Assembly: GCF_001883705.2 (NCBI RefSeq)
Contig: NZ_MDEQ02000004.1
Span: 62,001 to 126,000 of the forward strand
Direction: 5' to 3'
From: Burkholderia catarinensis
Lineage (GTDB): Bacteria; Pseudomonadota; Gammaproteobacteria; Burkholderiales; Burkholderiaceae
Length of the DNA: 64,000 nucleotides
Shown: piece by piece, positions 16,509 through 30,022 of the stretch
Position numbering within the stretch: the first letter of the stretch is position 1
How the letters are laid out: every line of letters begins with the position of its first letter
Translations under genes and position numbers: made by a program
The notes under the pieces: model-generated
What the model saw: the letters and a program-made list of their open reading frames with translations, nothing else
Database searches by the model: none
Told to the model about the DNA's origin: nothing

Positions 16509-18206
16509 TCAGCCGGTCGCGTGTTCGACGATCAGCTGGATGCGCGTGACGCCGTTCCACGTGTCGGCGACGAGCCGGTACGCGATCAGCGCGCTCTCCG
16601 GCAGCGGCTCGGTGTGGTTGAACCAGATCGCATTGAAGCGCTGGCGGCCGCGCGCAAGCTGCAGCTTCAGGTGCTTTTCCTTCACGAGCGACTGCGACAC
16701 GACGTCGAATTCGCCCGAGAAAAGCGGGGCCGGAAAGCCTTGCCCCCAGACGGCCTCGTCGAGCAACCCGACGAACTGCGGCGTGAAGTAGGCGTCCTCG
16801 AGCTCTCCGTCGGTTTCGATCACGCGGGCGAGCGCGTCGTCGGACAGCCATTCGCGCGCGACGGCTTCGAACGCGGCCGCGAAGCGCGGCACGTTTTCGG
16901 TGTCGAGCGTGAGGCCGGCCGCCATTGCGTGGCCGCCGAACGCGACGATCAGGTCCGGCTCGCGCTTCGACACGAGGTCGAGCGCGTCGCGCAGGTGGAA
17001 GCCGGCGATCGACCGGCCCGAACCCTTGACCCGCCGGCCTTCCTCGTCGGCGTGCGCGAACGTGAACGACGGACGGTGGAATTTCTCCTTCAGCCGCCCG
17101 GCGACGATGCCGATCACGCCCTGGTGCCACTCGGGATTGAACAGCGTGATCGTGCACGCGTCGGCCGGGTCGACGTCGGCGAGATCGGCGAGCGCCTGCT
17201 GCTGCATGCCGGCCTCGATCTCGCGACGCTCGCGGTTCATCACGTCGAGCTGCTGCGCGAGATCCCACGCGCGGCCGATGTCGTCGGTGATCAGGCACTC
17301 GATGCCGAGCGACATGTCGGAGAGCCGCCCGGCGGCGTTGAGCCGCGGGCCGAGGCCGAAACCAAGGTCGAAGCCCGACGCCGTGCGCGCTTCGCGCGCC
17401 GCGGCGCGGAACAACGCGGCGATGCCCGGCTGCATGCGGCCGTTGCGGATGCGCTGCAACCCCTGCGCGACCAGCACGCGGTTGTTGCCGTCGAGCCGCA
17501 CGACGTCGGCGACGGTGCCGAGCGCGACGAGGTCGAGCAGGCCGTCGAGGCGCGGCTCGGCTTCCTTGCTCGCGAATGCGCCGCGGCGGCGCAGCTCGGC
17601 GCGCAGCGCGAGCAGCACGTAGAACATCACGCCGACGCCGGCGATGTGCTTGCTCGGGAACCCGCAGCCGGGCTGGTTCGGGTTGACGATCGCACGGGCG
17701 GCGGGCAGCGCGTCGCCGGGCAGGTGGTGATCGGTCACGAGCACGTCGATGCCGCGCGCGTTCGCGGCTTCGACGCCCGCGACGCTCGCGATGCCGTTGT
17801 CGACGGTGATCAGCAGGTCGGGCTTGCGCGCGGCCGCGAGCTCGACGATCTCGGGCGTGAGGCCGTAGCCGTATTCGAAGCGGTTCGGCACCAGATAGTC
17901 GATCTGCGCGCCGAACATCCGCAGGCCGCGCACCGCGACCGCGCACGCGGTCGCGCCGTCGCAGTCGTAGTCGGCGACGACGAGCAGGCGTCGCTTGTCG
18001 GCGATCGCGTCGGCGAGCAGCGATGCCGCGTCGGCGCAGCCTTTCAGCTCGGTGGGCGGGACGAGGCGAGCGAGCGCGGTCTCGATGTCGGCGGGGGATT
18101 GCACGCCGCGCGACGCGTACAGGCGCGCGAGGACGGGATGCAGGCCGTGACGCGCGAGCACTTCGGCGTCGGCGGACGCGACGGGGCGGGTAACGATCCG
18201 AGTCAT
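16509..18206 (-). CDS. recJ: Single-stranded-DNA-specific 5'-3' exonuclease RecJ
   Basis: 565 residues (E. coli 577) from ATG 18206. DHH-family motifs are present: VADYDCDGATA (about 80-90), TVDNGI, and VTDHHLPG (about 150-157). The DHHA1 domain with GGHAMAAG follows, then a C-terminal OB-fold. RecJ acts in RecF-type recombination and mismatch repair. It lies 15 bases after the conserved unknown gene and before prfB on the same strand. Confidence 0.96.
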   Translation of the reverse strand: MTRIVTRPVASADAEVLARHGLHPVLARLYASRGVQSPADIETALARLVPPTELKGCADAASLLADAIADKRRLLVVADYDCDGATACAVAVRGLRMFGAQIDYLVPNRFEYGYGLTPEIVELAAARKPDLLITVDNGIASVAGVEAANARGIDVLVTDHHLPGDALPAARAIVNPNQPGCGFPSKHIAGVGVMFYVLLALRAELRRRGAFASKEAEPRLDGLLDLVALGTVADVVRLDGNNRVLVAQGLQRIRNGRMQPGIAALFRAAAREARTASGFDLGFGLGPRLNAAGRLSDMSLGIECLITDDIGRAWDLAQQLDVMNRERREIEAGMQQQALADLADVDPADACTITLFNPEWHQGVIGIVAGRLKEKFHRPSFTFAHADEEGRRVKGSGRSIAGFHLRDALDLVSKREPDLIVAFGGHAMAAGLTLDTENVPRFAAAFEAVAREWLSDDALARVIETDGELEDAYFTPQFVGLLDEAVWGQGFPAPLFSGEFDVVSQSLVKEKHLKLQLARGRQRFNAIWFNHTEPLPESALIAYRLVADTWNGVTRIQLIVEHATG

Positions 18207-18220
18207 ACGGGGTCTGCTTG

Positions 18221-19297
18221 TTATTCGAACAGGGAAGCGAGCGCGCGGCGGCGCCAGAATTTGCGCAGGTCGCCGCGCGTCGCGTGCAGCGTCACGGAAC
18301 TCGTGTCGCCGCACAGCGTGAAATCGGCGCTCGCCAGCTCGCCGTTCTGCAGCGCGGCGAGCGCCGGCGCGAACCAGTCGCGCTCGAGCGCGGCGAGCCC
18401 GTCGTGCCAGCGCGCCCAGTCCTGTTCGATGAACGGGGTGGTCAGCGCCGGCAGTTCGACGAGCGTCGCGCCGGCGGCGGCGGGCAGCGCGCCGAACGCG
18501 GCCGGCGGCGCACCGGCGTCGATCTGCGCGGCGCGCGCGAGGCCGAGCGCCGCGGGCGACGCGGACAGCACCCGCGCGAACGGCGCGCCGACCGGCTTCA
18601 GCGTGCCCTGTGCATGGAACCAGATCGAATTGACGGCCGGCAGGCCGCGCGCTTCGCGGGTTTCGTTGACCGGGTGCTGGAACCACGCCATCTGCACTTC
18701 GTTCTGCAGCTTCATCCACATCCGCGAGCGCTCGCCCGTGCGTGCCTCGTGCGGCAGCCAGATCTCGATGTTGCGGCCGCTCGCGCGCAGCGGCGCGGCG
18801 CCGGCGAGCCGGGCGAGCTGTTCGCTCGACAGGTACCAGCGCGCCGGGTTCGGCGCTTCGAGCCGCACGCCGAGTTCCTCGATCAGCGGCCGCGCGACCG
18901 CGAGCAGCGCGGCCGCGTCGCCGTCGTCGAGCGCGAGGGCCGCCGGATCGACGAGCACCAGGTGATCGTGCGCGATTTCGACGTGTACGGGCTCGACGCA
19001 CGCCCACGCGTGCGCGCCGGGGTCGCCGCCGTCCGCCAGCAGCATGTAGGGCGCGAGCGGCGCCTCGTCAGCGGCGTTGCCCTGGGTCGCGCCGAACTGG
19101 CGGGCCAGCCAGCGCTCGTGCGGCAGCGTGCGCTGGAAGTCCTCGCCGGCCACGCGCTCGACGAGGCTGGCGCGGGCGAGCAACTTTTCGAGCGCGGGGC
19201 TGTCCAGCGTGTGCAGGGACGAGGCCGCATCGGCCGCCGACGGCAGCGCGAACGGAACGAGAAAATGGAGGCGTCGGTCGTGCATGATGGTGCGCAT
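18221..19297 (-). CDS. Conserved protein of unknown function (COG4255-like)
   Basis: 358 residues if started at ATG 19297, or 354 at ATG 19285 (MHDRRLHFLVPFALP). No signal peptide, membrane segment or metal motif is apparent. The sequence is even in composition and has features of a folded cytoplasmic protein (LEKLLARASLVERV, WFQHPVNETREARGLPAVNSIWF). It resembles an uncharacterised proteobacterial family that databases sometimes label phosphoglycerate mutase-like, without clear support. It is tightly linked to recJ (14-base gap) and divergent from lolC, so a role near DNA repair or translation-linked functions is possible but unproven. Confidence 0.75.
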   Translation of the reverse strand: MRTIMHDRRLHFLVPFALPSAADAASSLHTLDSPALEKLLARASLVERVAGEDFQRTLPHERWLARQFGATQGNAADEAPLAPYMLLADGGDPGAHAWACVEPVHVEIAHDHLVLVDPAALALDDGDAAALLAVARPLIEELGVRLEAPNPARWYLSSEQLARLAGAAPLRASGRNIEIWLPHEARTGERSRMWMKLQNEVQMAWFQHPVNETREARGLPAVNSIWFHAQGTLKPVGAPFARVLSASPAALGLARAAQIDAGAPPAAFGALPAAAGATLVELPALTTPFIEQDWARWHDGLAALERDWFAPALAALQNGELASADFTLCGDTSSVTLHATRGDLRKFWRRRALASLFE

Positions 19298-19447
19298 TGT
19301 ATGGCAAACTGCGCGCGTGATCGGGCCGGCCGACGGCCCGTTCGCGTCCGGCGGCCGTTTTTCGACCGCGCCCGGGCCGGTGGTGGCCGCCGGGCGGCGG
19401 TCCGGCCGCGGGGCGCCTCCCCGCCGTAACCAGCAGAAAGGATTCGC

Positions 19448-20701
19448 TTGAAACTTCCGTACGAATGGCAGATCGGCTGGCGCTACACGCGCGCCGGCAA
19501 ACGCACGACCGGCAACGGCTTCATTTCCTTCATCGCCCTCGTGTCGATGCTCGGGATCGCGCTCGGCGTCGCGGCGCTGATCGTCGTGCTGTCGGTGATG
19601 AACGGCTTCCAGAAGGAAGTGCGCGACCGCATGCTGTCGGTGCTCGCGCACGTCGAGGTATTCTCGCCGACGGGCTCGATGCCCGACTGGCAATTGACCG
19701 CGCAGGAAGCGCGCCGCAATCCGTCGGTGACCGGCGCGGCGCCGTACGTCGACGCGCAGGCGCTGCTCACGCGCCAGGACGCGGTGAGCGGCGTGATGCT
19801 GCGCGGCGTCGAGCCGACGCTCGAGCCGCAGGTGTCCGACATCGGCAAGGACATGAAGGCCGGCCAGCTCGGCGCGCTCGTGCCGGGCCAGTTCGGCATC
19901 GTGCTCGGCGACGCGCTTGCCGGCAACCTCGGCGTGACGGTCGGCGACAAGGTCACGCTCGTTGCGCCCGAAGGCTCGATCACGCCGGCCGGCATGATGC
20001 CGCGCCTGAAACAGTTCACGGTCGTCGGCGTGTTCGAGTCGGGGCATTACGAATACGACAGCACGCTCGCGATGATCAACATCCGCGACGCCGAGGCGCT
20101 GTTCCGGATGGCCGCGCCGACCGGCGTGAGGTTGCGGCTGACGGACATGCAGAAGGCGCCGCAGGTCGCGGTCGAGCTGTCGCATACGCTGTCGGGCAGC
20201 CTGTACATTCGCGACTGGACCCAGCAGAACAAGACGTGGTTCTCGGCCGTGCAGATCGAGAAGCGGATGATGTTCATCATCCTCACGCTGATCATCGCGG
20301 TGGCCGCGTTCAACCTGGTGTCGTCGCTCGTGATGACGGTGACCAACAAGCAGGCCGACATCGCGATCCTGCGCACGCTCGGCGCGCAGCCGGGGTCGAT
20401 CATGAAGATCTTCGTCGTGCAGGGCGTGACGATCGGCTTCGTCGGCACGGCGTCGGGCGTCGCGCTCGGCTGCCTGATCGCGTGGAGCATCCCGTGGCTG
20501 ATCCCGATGATCGAGCATCTGTTCGGCGTGCAGTTCCTGCCGCCGTCCGTGTACTTCATCAGCGAGCTGCCGTCCGAGCTCGTCGCAAGCGACGTGATCC
20601 GGATCGGGCTGATCGCGTTCGTGCTGTCGGCGGTCGCGACGCTCTATCCGAGCTGGCGCGGCGCGAAGGTGAAGCCGGCGGAGGCGCTCCGCTATGAATG
20701 A
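19448..20701 (+). CDS. lolC: Lipoprotein-releasing ABC transporter permease (LolC/LolE family)
   Basis: 417 residues from a TTG start (19448) with AAAGGA 7 bases upstream; no ATG gives a better fit. There is an N-terminal transmembrane helix (about 27-50), a large periplasmic domain (about 50-265) and three more helices (about 275, 325 and 380). It extracts mature lipoproteins from the inner membrane and hands them to LolA. The next gene is lolD, with no lolE between or after. The protein therefore probably works as a homodimer, like the single-permease LolF arrangement. Confidence 0.93.
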   Translation: MKLPYEWQIGWRYTRAGKRTTGNGFISFIALVSMLGIALGVAALIVVLSVMNGFQKEVRDRMLSVLAHVEVFSPTGSMPDWQLTAQEARRNPSVTGAAPYVDAQALLTRQDAVSGVMLRGVEPTLEPQVSDIGKDMKAGQLGALVPGQFGIVLGDALAGNLGVTVGDKVTLVAPEGSITPAGMMPRLKQFTVVGVFESGHYEYDSTLAMINIRDAEALFRMAAPTGVRLRLTDMQKAPQVAVELSHTLSGSLYIRDWTQQNKTWFSAVQIEKRMMFIILTLIIAVAAFNLVSSLVMTVTNKQADIAILRTLGAQPGSIMKIFVVQGVTIGFVGTASGVALGCLIAWSIPWLIPMIEHLFGVQFLPPSVYFISELPSELVASDVIRIGLIAFVLSAVATLYPSWRGAKVKPAEALRYE

Positions 20702-21452
20702 CCGCGCGACCGCATTGGCGGATTCACGACAACACAACAGACAGGATTCGGCAGGTATGCAGGAATACGTGCTTCAGGCGCGCGGGGTCACGAAGGCGTT
20801 CGTGCAGGGCGGCTTCAACGTGCAGGTGCTCAACAATACCGAGCTGACGGTGCGGCGCGGCGAGAAGCTCGCGGTCGTCGGCGCGTCGGGTTCCGGCAAG
20901 AGCACGCTGCTGCACGTGCTGGGCGGGCTCGACGAGCCGAGCGCGGGCGAGGTGTCGCTGCTCGGCAAGCCATTTACGCAACTCGCCGAGCGCGAGCGCA
21001 ACGAGTTGCGCAACCGCGCGCTCGGTTTCGTCTACCAGTTCCATCACCTGCTGCCCGAATTCACCGCGCTCGACAACGTCGCGATGCCGCTGCGCATCCG
21101 CCGGATGACGACCGAGGACGCGCGCGCGCAGGCGCAGACGATGCTCGAACGGGTCGGTCTCGGCCCGCGCGCGAAGCATCGGCCGGGCGAGCTGTCGGGC
21201 GGCGAGCGGCAGCGCGTCGCGATTGCCCGCGCGCTGGTCACGAAGCCCGCGTGCGTGCTTGCCGACGAGCCGACCGGCAACCTCGACGGCACGACGGCCG
21301 ATACGGTGTTCAACCTGATGCTCGAGCTGTCCGAGACGCTCGAAACGAGCTTCGTGATCGTCACGCACGATCCCGATCTCGCCGCGCGCTGCGATCGCAT
21401 CATGCGGCTGCGCGACGGCGTGCTGTACGAGGAGCCGGCATTGCCGGTGTGA
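20694..21452 (+). CDS. lolD: Lipoprotein-releasing ABC transporter ATPase LolD
   Basis: 252 residues; overlaps the lolC stop by 8 bases (ATGAATGA), so translation is coupled. Walker [10 protein letters not shown] (about 63-71), signature [15 protein letters not shown] and Walker [12 protein letters not shown] are intact. The first 20 residues before MQEYVLQA are variable, and the internal ATG at 20757 is an alternative start giving 231 residues, closer to E. coli LolD. It powers lipoprotein release. Confidence 0.95.
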   Translation: MNDRATALADSRQHNRQDSAGMQEYVLQARGVTKAFVQGGFNVQVLNNTELTVRRGEKLAVVGASGSGKSTLLHVLGGLDEPSAGEVSLLGKPFTQLAERERNELRNRALGFVYQFHHLLPEFTALDNVAMPLRIRRMTTEDARAQAQTMLERVGLGPRAKHRPGELSGGERQRVAIARALVTKPACVLADEPTGNLDGTTADTVFNLMLELSETLETSFVIVTHDPDLAARCDRIMRLRDGVLYEEPALPV

Positions 21453-21517
21453 ACGCATGCCCTTCGCGAGGCGCCGGGTTCGTCCCGGTGCGGCGCGAAG
21501 GGCGCAGGAATGCCGCC

Positions 21518-22306
21518 ATGTGGATTGATACGCACTGCCATCTCGATGCCGCCGAGTTCGATGCCGACCGCGACGCGGTCGCGCAAGCGGCGCGCGCGGC
21601 CGGCGTGTCGCGCATCGTGATCCCGAGCATCGGGCGCGACAACTTCACGACGGTGCGCGAACTCGCGCAGCGCACGCCGGGCGCGGTCTATGCGCTCGGC
21701 ATCCATCCGATGTATACGCCGCAGGCGCGCGACGAGGATCTCGACCGCCTGCGCATGGAGATCGAGGCGAGCCTCGACGATCCTCGCTTCGTGGCGATCG
21801 GCGAGATCGGCCTCGACTATTTCGTGCCGGGGCTCGACGAGGGCAGGCAGCAGTTCTTCTACCAGGGGCAGCTCAAGCTGGCGCGCGAATTCGACCTGCC
21901 CGTGTTGTGCCACGTGCGCAAGTCGCAGGACCGCGTACTTGCCGGACTGCGCCGCTTCGGCGTGCGGCGCGGCATCGCGCATGCATTCAACGGCAGTTTC
22001 CAGCAGGCCGATGCGTATCTCGCGCAGGGGCTGCGTCTCGGCTTCGGCGGCAACGTCACCTTCGCGCGCGCGCTGCAGATCCGCCGGCTCGCGACGCAAT
22101 TGCCGCTCGACGCGATCGTCGTCGAGACGGACGCGCCCGACATCGCGCCCGAATGGGCGTACCAATCCCGCAACACGCCCGACCAGGTGCCGCGCATCGG
22201 CGACGTGCTCGCCGAACTGCGCGGGCTCGACGCCGGCGCGCTGTCCCTATGCACTTCGGCTAACGCGCTCGCCGCGCTGCCGCGACTCGCACTTTCGTCC
22301 GCATAA
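21518..22306 (+). CDS. TatD family metal-dependent hydrolase (YcfH type)
   Basis: 262 residues from ATG 21518. The HxH metal motif DTHCHLD is at the start. Other family landmarks are ALGIHPMY, IGEIGLDYF, CHVRKSQ, AHAFNGSF and ETDAPDIAP. TatD proteins are cytoplasmic 3'-5' DNases or general metallohydrolases. The motif order is standard. It lies between lolD and comEC, the same-strand group, with 65 bases after lolD. Confidence 0.93.
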   Translation: MWIDTHCHLDAAEFDADRDAVAQAARAAGVSRIVIPSIGRDNFTTVRELAQRTPGAVYALGIHPMYTPQARDEDLDRLRMEIEASLDDPRFVAIGEIGLDYFVPGLDEGRQQFFYQGQLKLAREFDLPVLCHVRKSQDRVLAGLRRFGVRRGIAHAFNGSFQQADAYLAQGLRLGFGGNVTFARALQIRRLATQLPLDAIVVETDAPDIAPEWAYQSRNTPDQVPRIGDVLAELRGLDAGALSLCTSANALAALPRLALSSA

Positions 22307-22363
22307 TCGTTGCCGGAAGGCGCCGCATTCGTGATGGCGGCGCCGGGTCGACGAGGAGGCGGG

Positions 22364-24856
22364 ATGCGCGTGTGGTGGATCGCGTTCGCGCTCGGCGTCG
22401 TCGTGCTGCAGCGGCAGGCGGCGTTGCCGGGGGCGATTGCATGGACGGCCGGTGCAGCCGTGCTCGCGGGCTGCGCGGCGCTGGGCGCGTGGGGCATGCG
22501 TCGCCGGCGCACGCGCACGACCGTCGTGCTCGGATGGGTACTGTGCGCGCTCGCGGCCTGCGTGGCGGGGTTCGGCTATGCGGCCGCGCGGGCCGAATGG
22601 CGGCTGAGCGACAGTCTGCCCGCCGAGTGGGAAGGGCGCGACATCGTCGTCACCGGCGTGATCCGGGGGCTGCCCGTCGTCGACGAGACCGGCGCGCGGC
22701 TGCTGTTCGCGGTCGAGTCGAACGATGCGGGGCTGGCCCGTTTTCCGCCGTTGATCCGGCTGTCGTGGCGCGCGTACGGCGCAGCCGCGACGCGCGAAGC
22801 GCTTCCCGATCTGCATGCCGCACAGCGCTGGCATTTCGTCGTGCGCCTGAAGCGCCCGCATGCCGAGGCCAATCCCGGCGTGCGCGACAGCGAGGCGGCG
22901 TGGCTCGCCGCGGGCATTCGCGCGATCGGCTATGTCAGCGCACCCCGGCGGGCGGTATTGCTCGATGCGCGCGCAGCGGGCTGGCGTGCGTCGATCGATC
23001 GGCTGCGCGACGCGCTGCGGGCGCGCATCGGCGAGACGCTCGGTGGCGACGCCGGCCATCGCGGGATCGTTGCCGCGCTGGCGATCGGCGACCAGTCGGG
23101 CATCGGCGACGACGACTGGCGCGTGCTGCGCAACACGGGCACGAGTCACCTGGTGGCGATTTCCGGCCTGCATGTCGGGCTTGTCGGGGCGATCGCGGGC
23201 GGGCTCGTGTCGATGGTCTGGCGCCGACTGCGCTGGCGCGCCCGGGCCGCGACGCTCGTGTTGCCGGCACCGTATGCGGCAGCGCTTGCCGCGCTGGCGG
23301 CAGCGGCCGGCTATGCGGCGCTCGCCGGCTTCAACGTGCCGGCACAGCGCGCGTGGTGGATGATCGCGGCCGGCGGCATCGCGTATCTGGCCGGACGCAG
23401 CGTACCGACGTCCGCGGTGCTGTGCGCGGCGCTCGGCGGCGTGCTGCTTGCCGATCCGTGGGCCGTGCTGTCGGCCGGATTCTGGCTGTCGTTCGGGGCG
23501 GTCGCCGTGATCCTGCTGGCCGTCGCCGGCTGGCGCGCGGCGCGTGAGGTCGACGCGGAGGGCGGCGAGGGTGGCGAGGGTGGCGGTACGGCCGCCCTGT
23601 CGAGCCGGTTGCGCGCGTGGGGCACGCGCGCCGGACGCCGCATCGCCGAGGCCACGCGCGTCCAGTACGCGGTGACGATCGGTCTCGCACCGCTGACGGC
23701 CGCATGGTTCGCGCAGATTTCCCTGTCGGGCCCGTTCGGCAATGCGTTCGCGATTCCGTGGGTCAGCTCGGTCGTGACGCCGGTCGTGCTGGCCGGCATC
23801 GCGCTGCCCGCGCCGCTCGATGCGTATGCGTTCCGGCTCGCACACGCGGCGCTCGAGCCGATGATGACCTTGCTCGGATATCTCGCCGACTGGCCGGCCG
23901 GCGTGTTCTGGCTGCGCATGCCCGACTGGCCGGTGCTGGCGCTGGCATGCGTGGGCGTCGCATGGGCGCTGATGCCGCGCGGCTGGCCGTTGCGCTGGGC
24001 GGCGCCGCTCACGTGGCTGCCGCTCGTCGCGCCGGCGTCCGATGCGCCGCCGGCGGGCGGCTTCCGGCTGACCGTGCTCGACGTCGGGCAGGGCGCGTCG
24101 GTGCTGGTGGAGACCGCGCGGCGGACCTTGCTGTTCGATGCGGGGCCGGGCGCGGAGTCGACCCACGCCGGTACGCGGATTGTCGCCCCGGCGTTGCGTG
24201 CGCGAGGGATCGCGGCGATCGATTCGCTCGTGCTCAGTCACGCGGACGCCGATCACGCGGGCGGCGCACCGGCCGTCTATGCGGCTGCCGACGTGCACCA
24301 GCTGCTGGCCGGTATTCCGCCGCAGAGCCGGCTGTGGCGCGACGCGGCGGCCGCCGGCGTCGCCGACCGGCTGCCGTGCGCGGCCGGGCAGCGCTGGACC
24401 TGGGACGGCGTCGTCTTCACGATGCTGTGGCCGCAGGGCGGCCCGGGCACGGGCGCGTCGAACGGGCAGTCGTGCGTGCTGCGCGTCGACGCGGGCGGCA
24501 CGTCCGCGCTGCTGACGGGCGACGTCGAGGCGCGCAGCGAGCGCCAGCTCGTGGCCGCTGCTCGCGACGCGCTGGCCGCGCAGATCCTGGTCGTTCCGCA
24601 CCACGGCAGCCGCACGTCGTCGATCGAGCCTTTCCTCGATTCGGTCGGGCCGCGCGTCGCGGTATTTCCTGTAGGCTATCGCAATCGTTTCGGGCATCCG
24701 CACCGGACGGTCCTCGCACGCTACGAGGCGCGCGGGATTCCGCTGCCGCGTACCGATCGCGACGGCGCCGTCCGGTTCGACGTCGCGCCGGCCGACGGCG
24801 GGTTTGCCTTCGCGCGTCATCGCGACGAACGGCGCCGGTACTGGATGGACCGGTGA
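22364..24856 (+). CDS. comEC: DNA internalisation protein ComEC/Rec2
   Basis: 830 residues from ATG 22364, chosen because GAGGAGG lies 5 bases upstream; earlier in-frame starts at 22334 (ATG) and 22310 (TTG) lack it. N-terminal helices and a DUF4131 region precede the Competence domain with many membrane segments (about 200-560). A C-terminal metallo-beta-lactamase domain carries LSHADADHAGG and VPHHGSRTSS. It forms the inner-membrane channel for transformation and degrades the non-transported strand. Other competence genes are not in this window. Confidence 0.95.
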   Translation: MRVWWIAFALGVVVLQRQAALPGAIAWTAGAAVLAGCAALGAWGMRRRRTRTTVVLGWVLCALAACVAGFGYAAARAEWRLSDSLPAEWEGRDIVVTGVIRGLPVVDETGARLLFAVESNDAGLARFPPLIRLSWRAYGAAATREALPDLHAAQRWHFVVRLKRPHAEANPGVRDSEAAWLAAGIRAIGYVSAPRRAVLLDARAAGWRASIDRLRDALRARIGETLGGDAGHRGIVAALAIGDQSGIGDDDWRVLRNTGTSHLVAISGLHVGLVGAIAGGLVSMVWRRLRWRARAATLVLPAPYAAALAALAAAAGYAALAGFNVPAQRAWWMIAAGGIAYLAGRSVPTSAVLCAALGGVLLADPWAVLSAGFWLSFGAVAVILLAVAGWRAAREVDAEGGEGGEGGGTAALSSRLRAWGTRAGRRIAEATRVQYAVTIGLAPLTAAWFAQISLSGPFGNAFAIPWVSSVVTPVVLAGIALPAPLDAYAFRLAHAALEPMMTLLGYLADWPAGVFWLRMPDWPVLALACVGVAWALMPRGWPLRWAAPLTWLPLVAPASDAPPAGGFRLTVLDVGQGASVLVETARRTLLFDAGPGAESTHAGTRIVAPALRARGIAAIDSLVLSHADADHAGGAPAVYAAADVHQLLAGIPPQSRLWRDAAAAGVADRLPCAAGQRWTWDGVVFTMLWPQGGPGTGASNGQSCVLRVDAGGTSALLTGDVEARSERQLVAAARDALAAQILVVPHHGSRTSSIEPFLDSVGPRVAVFPVGYRNRFGHPHRTVLARYEARGIPLPRTDRDGAVRFDVAPADGGFAFARHRDERRRYWMDR

Positions 24857-24909
24857 GCGCGGCGAGGGCCGGGGTATCAGGAAAGAAAGCCCGAAGCCGG
24901 GGCCCGGTA

Positions 24910-25007
24910 GAACGCGAAGCATGGGACGGGGGTAAGTGCTGAAGCGCTAACTCCGGTCGACCGCGAAGCATGGGACGGGAGTAAGTGCTAAAGCACTAAC
25001 TCCCGCC
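24910..25007 (+). repeat. Two tandem 49-bp hairpin repeats between comEC and hydrolase gene
   Basis: Two adjoining copies (24910-24958 and 24959-25007), about 90% identical, each containing GCGAAGCATGGGACGGG then a stem-loop. In copy 2, GGAGT-A-AGTGCT pairs with AGCACT-A-ACTCC around an AA loop with one A-A mismatch. In copy 1 the same fold is kept through G-U changes. The differences preserve pairing, which suggests that the RNA or DNA structure matters. The ribosome site of the next gene (AAAGGAG, 25011-25017) begins 4 bases after copy 2. Confidence 0.8.
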
Positions 25008-25027
25008 GACAAAGGAGACATCGGCGT

Positions 25028-25873
25028 TTGAAGGACATCCTCCATTTCTCGCATGCGAACGGCTTTCCGGCGTCGACGTACCGGACGATTTTCGCCGAAC
25101 TGGCCGACGACTACGAGCTGCGCTACATCGAACGGATCGGCCACGACCGCCGCTACCCGGTGACGCGCGACTGGCCGCATCTCGTCGAGCAACTGCTCGA
25201 CGACATCGGCAGCCGCTACGAGCGTCCCGTCTGGCTCGTCGGCCATTCGCTCGGCGGCTACCTGTCGCTGATGGCTGCGTTGAAGAAGCCGCAATGGGTG
25301 CGCGGCGTCGTGATGATCGATTCACCGATCATCGCGGGCTGGCGTGCCGGCGCGTTGCGCGCGAGCCAGTGGGCAGGGCTCGACGAGCGGCTGTCGCCGG
25401 CCGCCGCGACGCGCAACCGGCGCACCCGCTGGTTGAGCCGCGACGAAGTCTGGCGGCACTTCCGCGAGAAGCCCGCGTTCGCGCGCTGGGACGAACGGAT
25501 GCTGGCCGACTACATCGACTACGGCATCCCGCAGGCCGGTGCCGACGGCGAGCGCGCGCTCGCGTTCGACCGGCAGGTCGAATACCTGATCTACCGGACG
25601 CTGCCGCACACGCTCGGCCCGCGGCTCGCGCACGGCGCGCCGGTGCCGCTCGGCTTTCTCGCCGGCACGCGTTCGCGCGAGGTGCGGCAGGTCGGGCTCG
25701 ACGCGACGCGCCGCGCGGCGCGCGGCCGAGTCGAATGGCTCGAGGGCAGTCACCTGTTCCCGATGGAGCGGCCGCTCGAGACCGCCCGCGCATTGCAGCG
25801 GATGCTGAATTCGCTGAAGGCGGGGGAGGGCGATGTTCCGCAGGGCAGTGCCCCGCTGGCGAAGCGCGCCTGA
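25028..25873 (+). CDS. Alpha/beta hydrolase
   Basis: 281 residues from a TTG start with AAAGGAG 10 bases upstream (MKDILHFSHANGFPASTYR). The nucleophile elbow is GHSLGGY (about residues 82-88). The acid and the His in EGSHLFPMERP (near 243) complete the triad. No signal peptide. The substrate is unknown; the HANGFPASTY oxyanion region is typical of a conserved proteobacterial subfamily. It lies directly downstream of the tandem hairpins, which occupy its leader. Confidence 0.88.
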   Translation: MKDILHFSHANGFPASTYRTIFAELADDYELRYIERIGHDRRYPVTRDWPHLVEQLLDDIGSRYERPVWLVGHSLGGYLSLMAALKKPQWVRGVVMIDSPIIAGWRAGALRASQWAGLDERLSPAAATRNRRTRWLSRDEVWRHFREKPAFARWDERMLADYIDYGIPQAGADGERALAFDRQVEYLIYRTLPHTLGPRLAHGAPVPLGFLAGTRSREVRQVGLDATRRAARGRVEWLEGSHLFPMERPLETARALQRMLNSLKAGEGDVPQGSAPLAKRA

Positions 25874-25990
25874 CCCTTGCCGGGCGGCCGGACCGTGCCC
25901 TGGCGCGGGCAGTCGCGCCGACCGGCCGGCCGGTTCGATCCGGCGCGCGCGGCTCGCGCGAAAGGGCGCGATCATCACGCCAACTGCTGA

Positions 25991-28551
<2,561 letters not shown>

Positions 28552-28566
28552 AGATCGAATGAACCT

Positions 28567-28621
28567 TGCGACGGCTTCGTGCGTCAGTAGCGAAAGCGGT
28601 TCCGCCACGCACGCCGTCGCA
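28567..28621 (+). other. Long stem-loop in the kdsA-eno spacer
   Basis: TGCGACGGC (28567-28575) and GTGCGT (28579-28584) pair with ACGCAC (28607-28612) and GCCGTCGCA (28613-28621). This gives 15 base pairs with a 3-base bulge and a 22-base loop. No T-tract follows, so it is not a simple terminator. It could stabilise or process the mRNA ahead of eno. Confidence 0.6.
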
Positions 28622-28627
28622 GTTTGA

Positions 28628-29941
<1,314 letters not shown>

Positions 29942-29969
29942 CGCGCTACTATCGGGTTCGTCATATCGA

Positions 29970-30007
29970 CGCCGCTCTGTGCATGTGCGCGGAGCGGCGC
30001 TTCTTAT
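29970..30007 (+). terminator. Possible terminator between eno and ftsB
   Basis: CGCCGCTC (29970-29977) pairs with GAGCGGCG (29992-29999), followed by CTTCTTAT. The T-tract is poor, so this may only partly terminate, allowing read-through to ftsB. Confidence 0.45.
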
Positions 30008-30022
30008 ATCTGCGTCTCTTAC

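Noticed and set aside
22247-24922. 891-residue minus-strand frame opposite comEC
   Set aside because: Arg/Pro/Gly-rich shadow of comEC without recognisable motifs.
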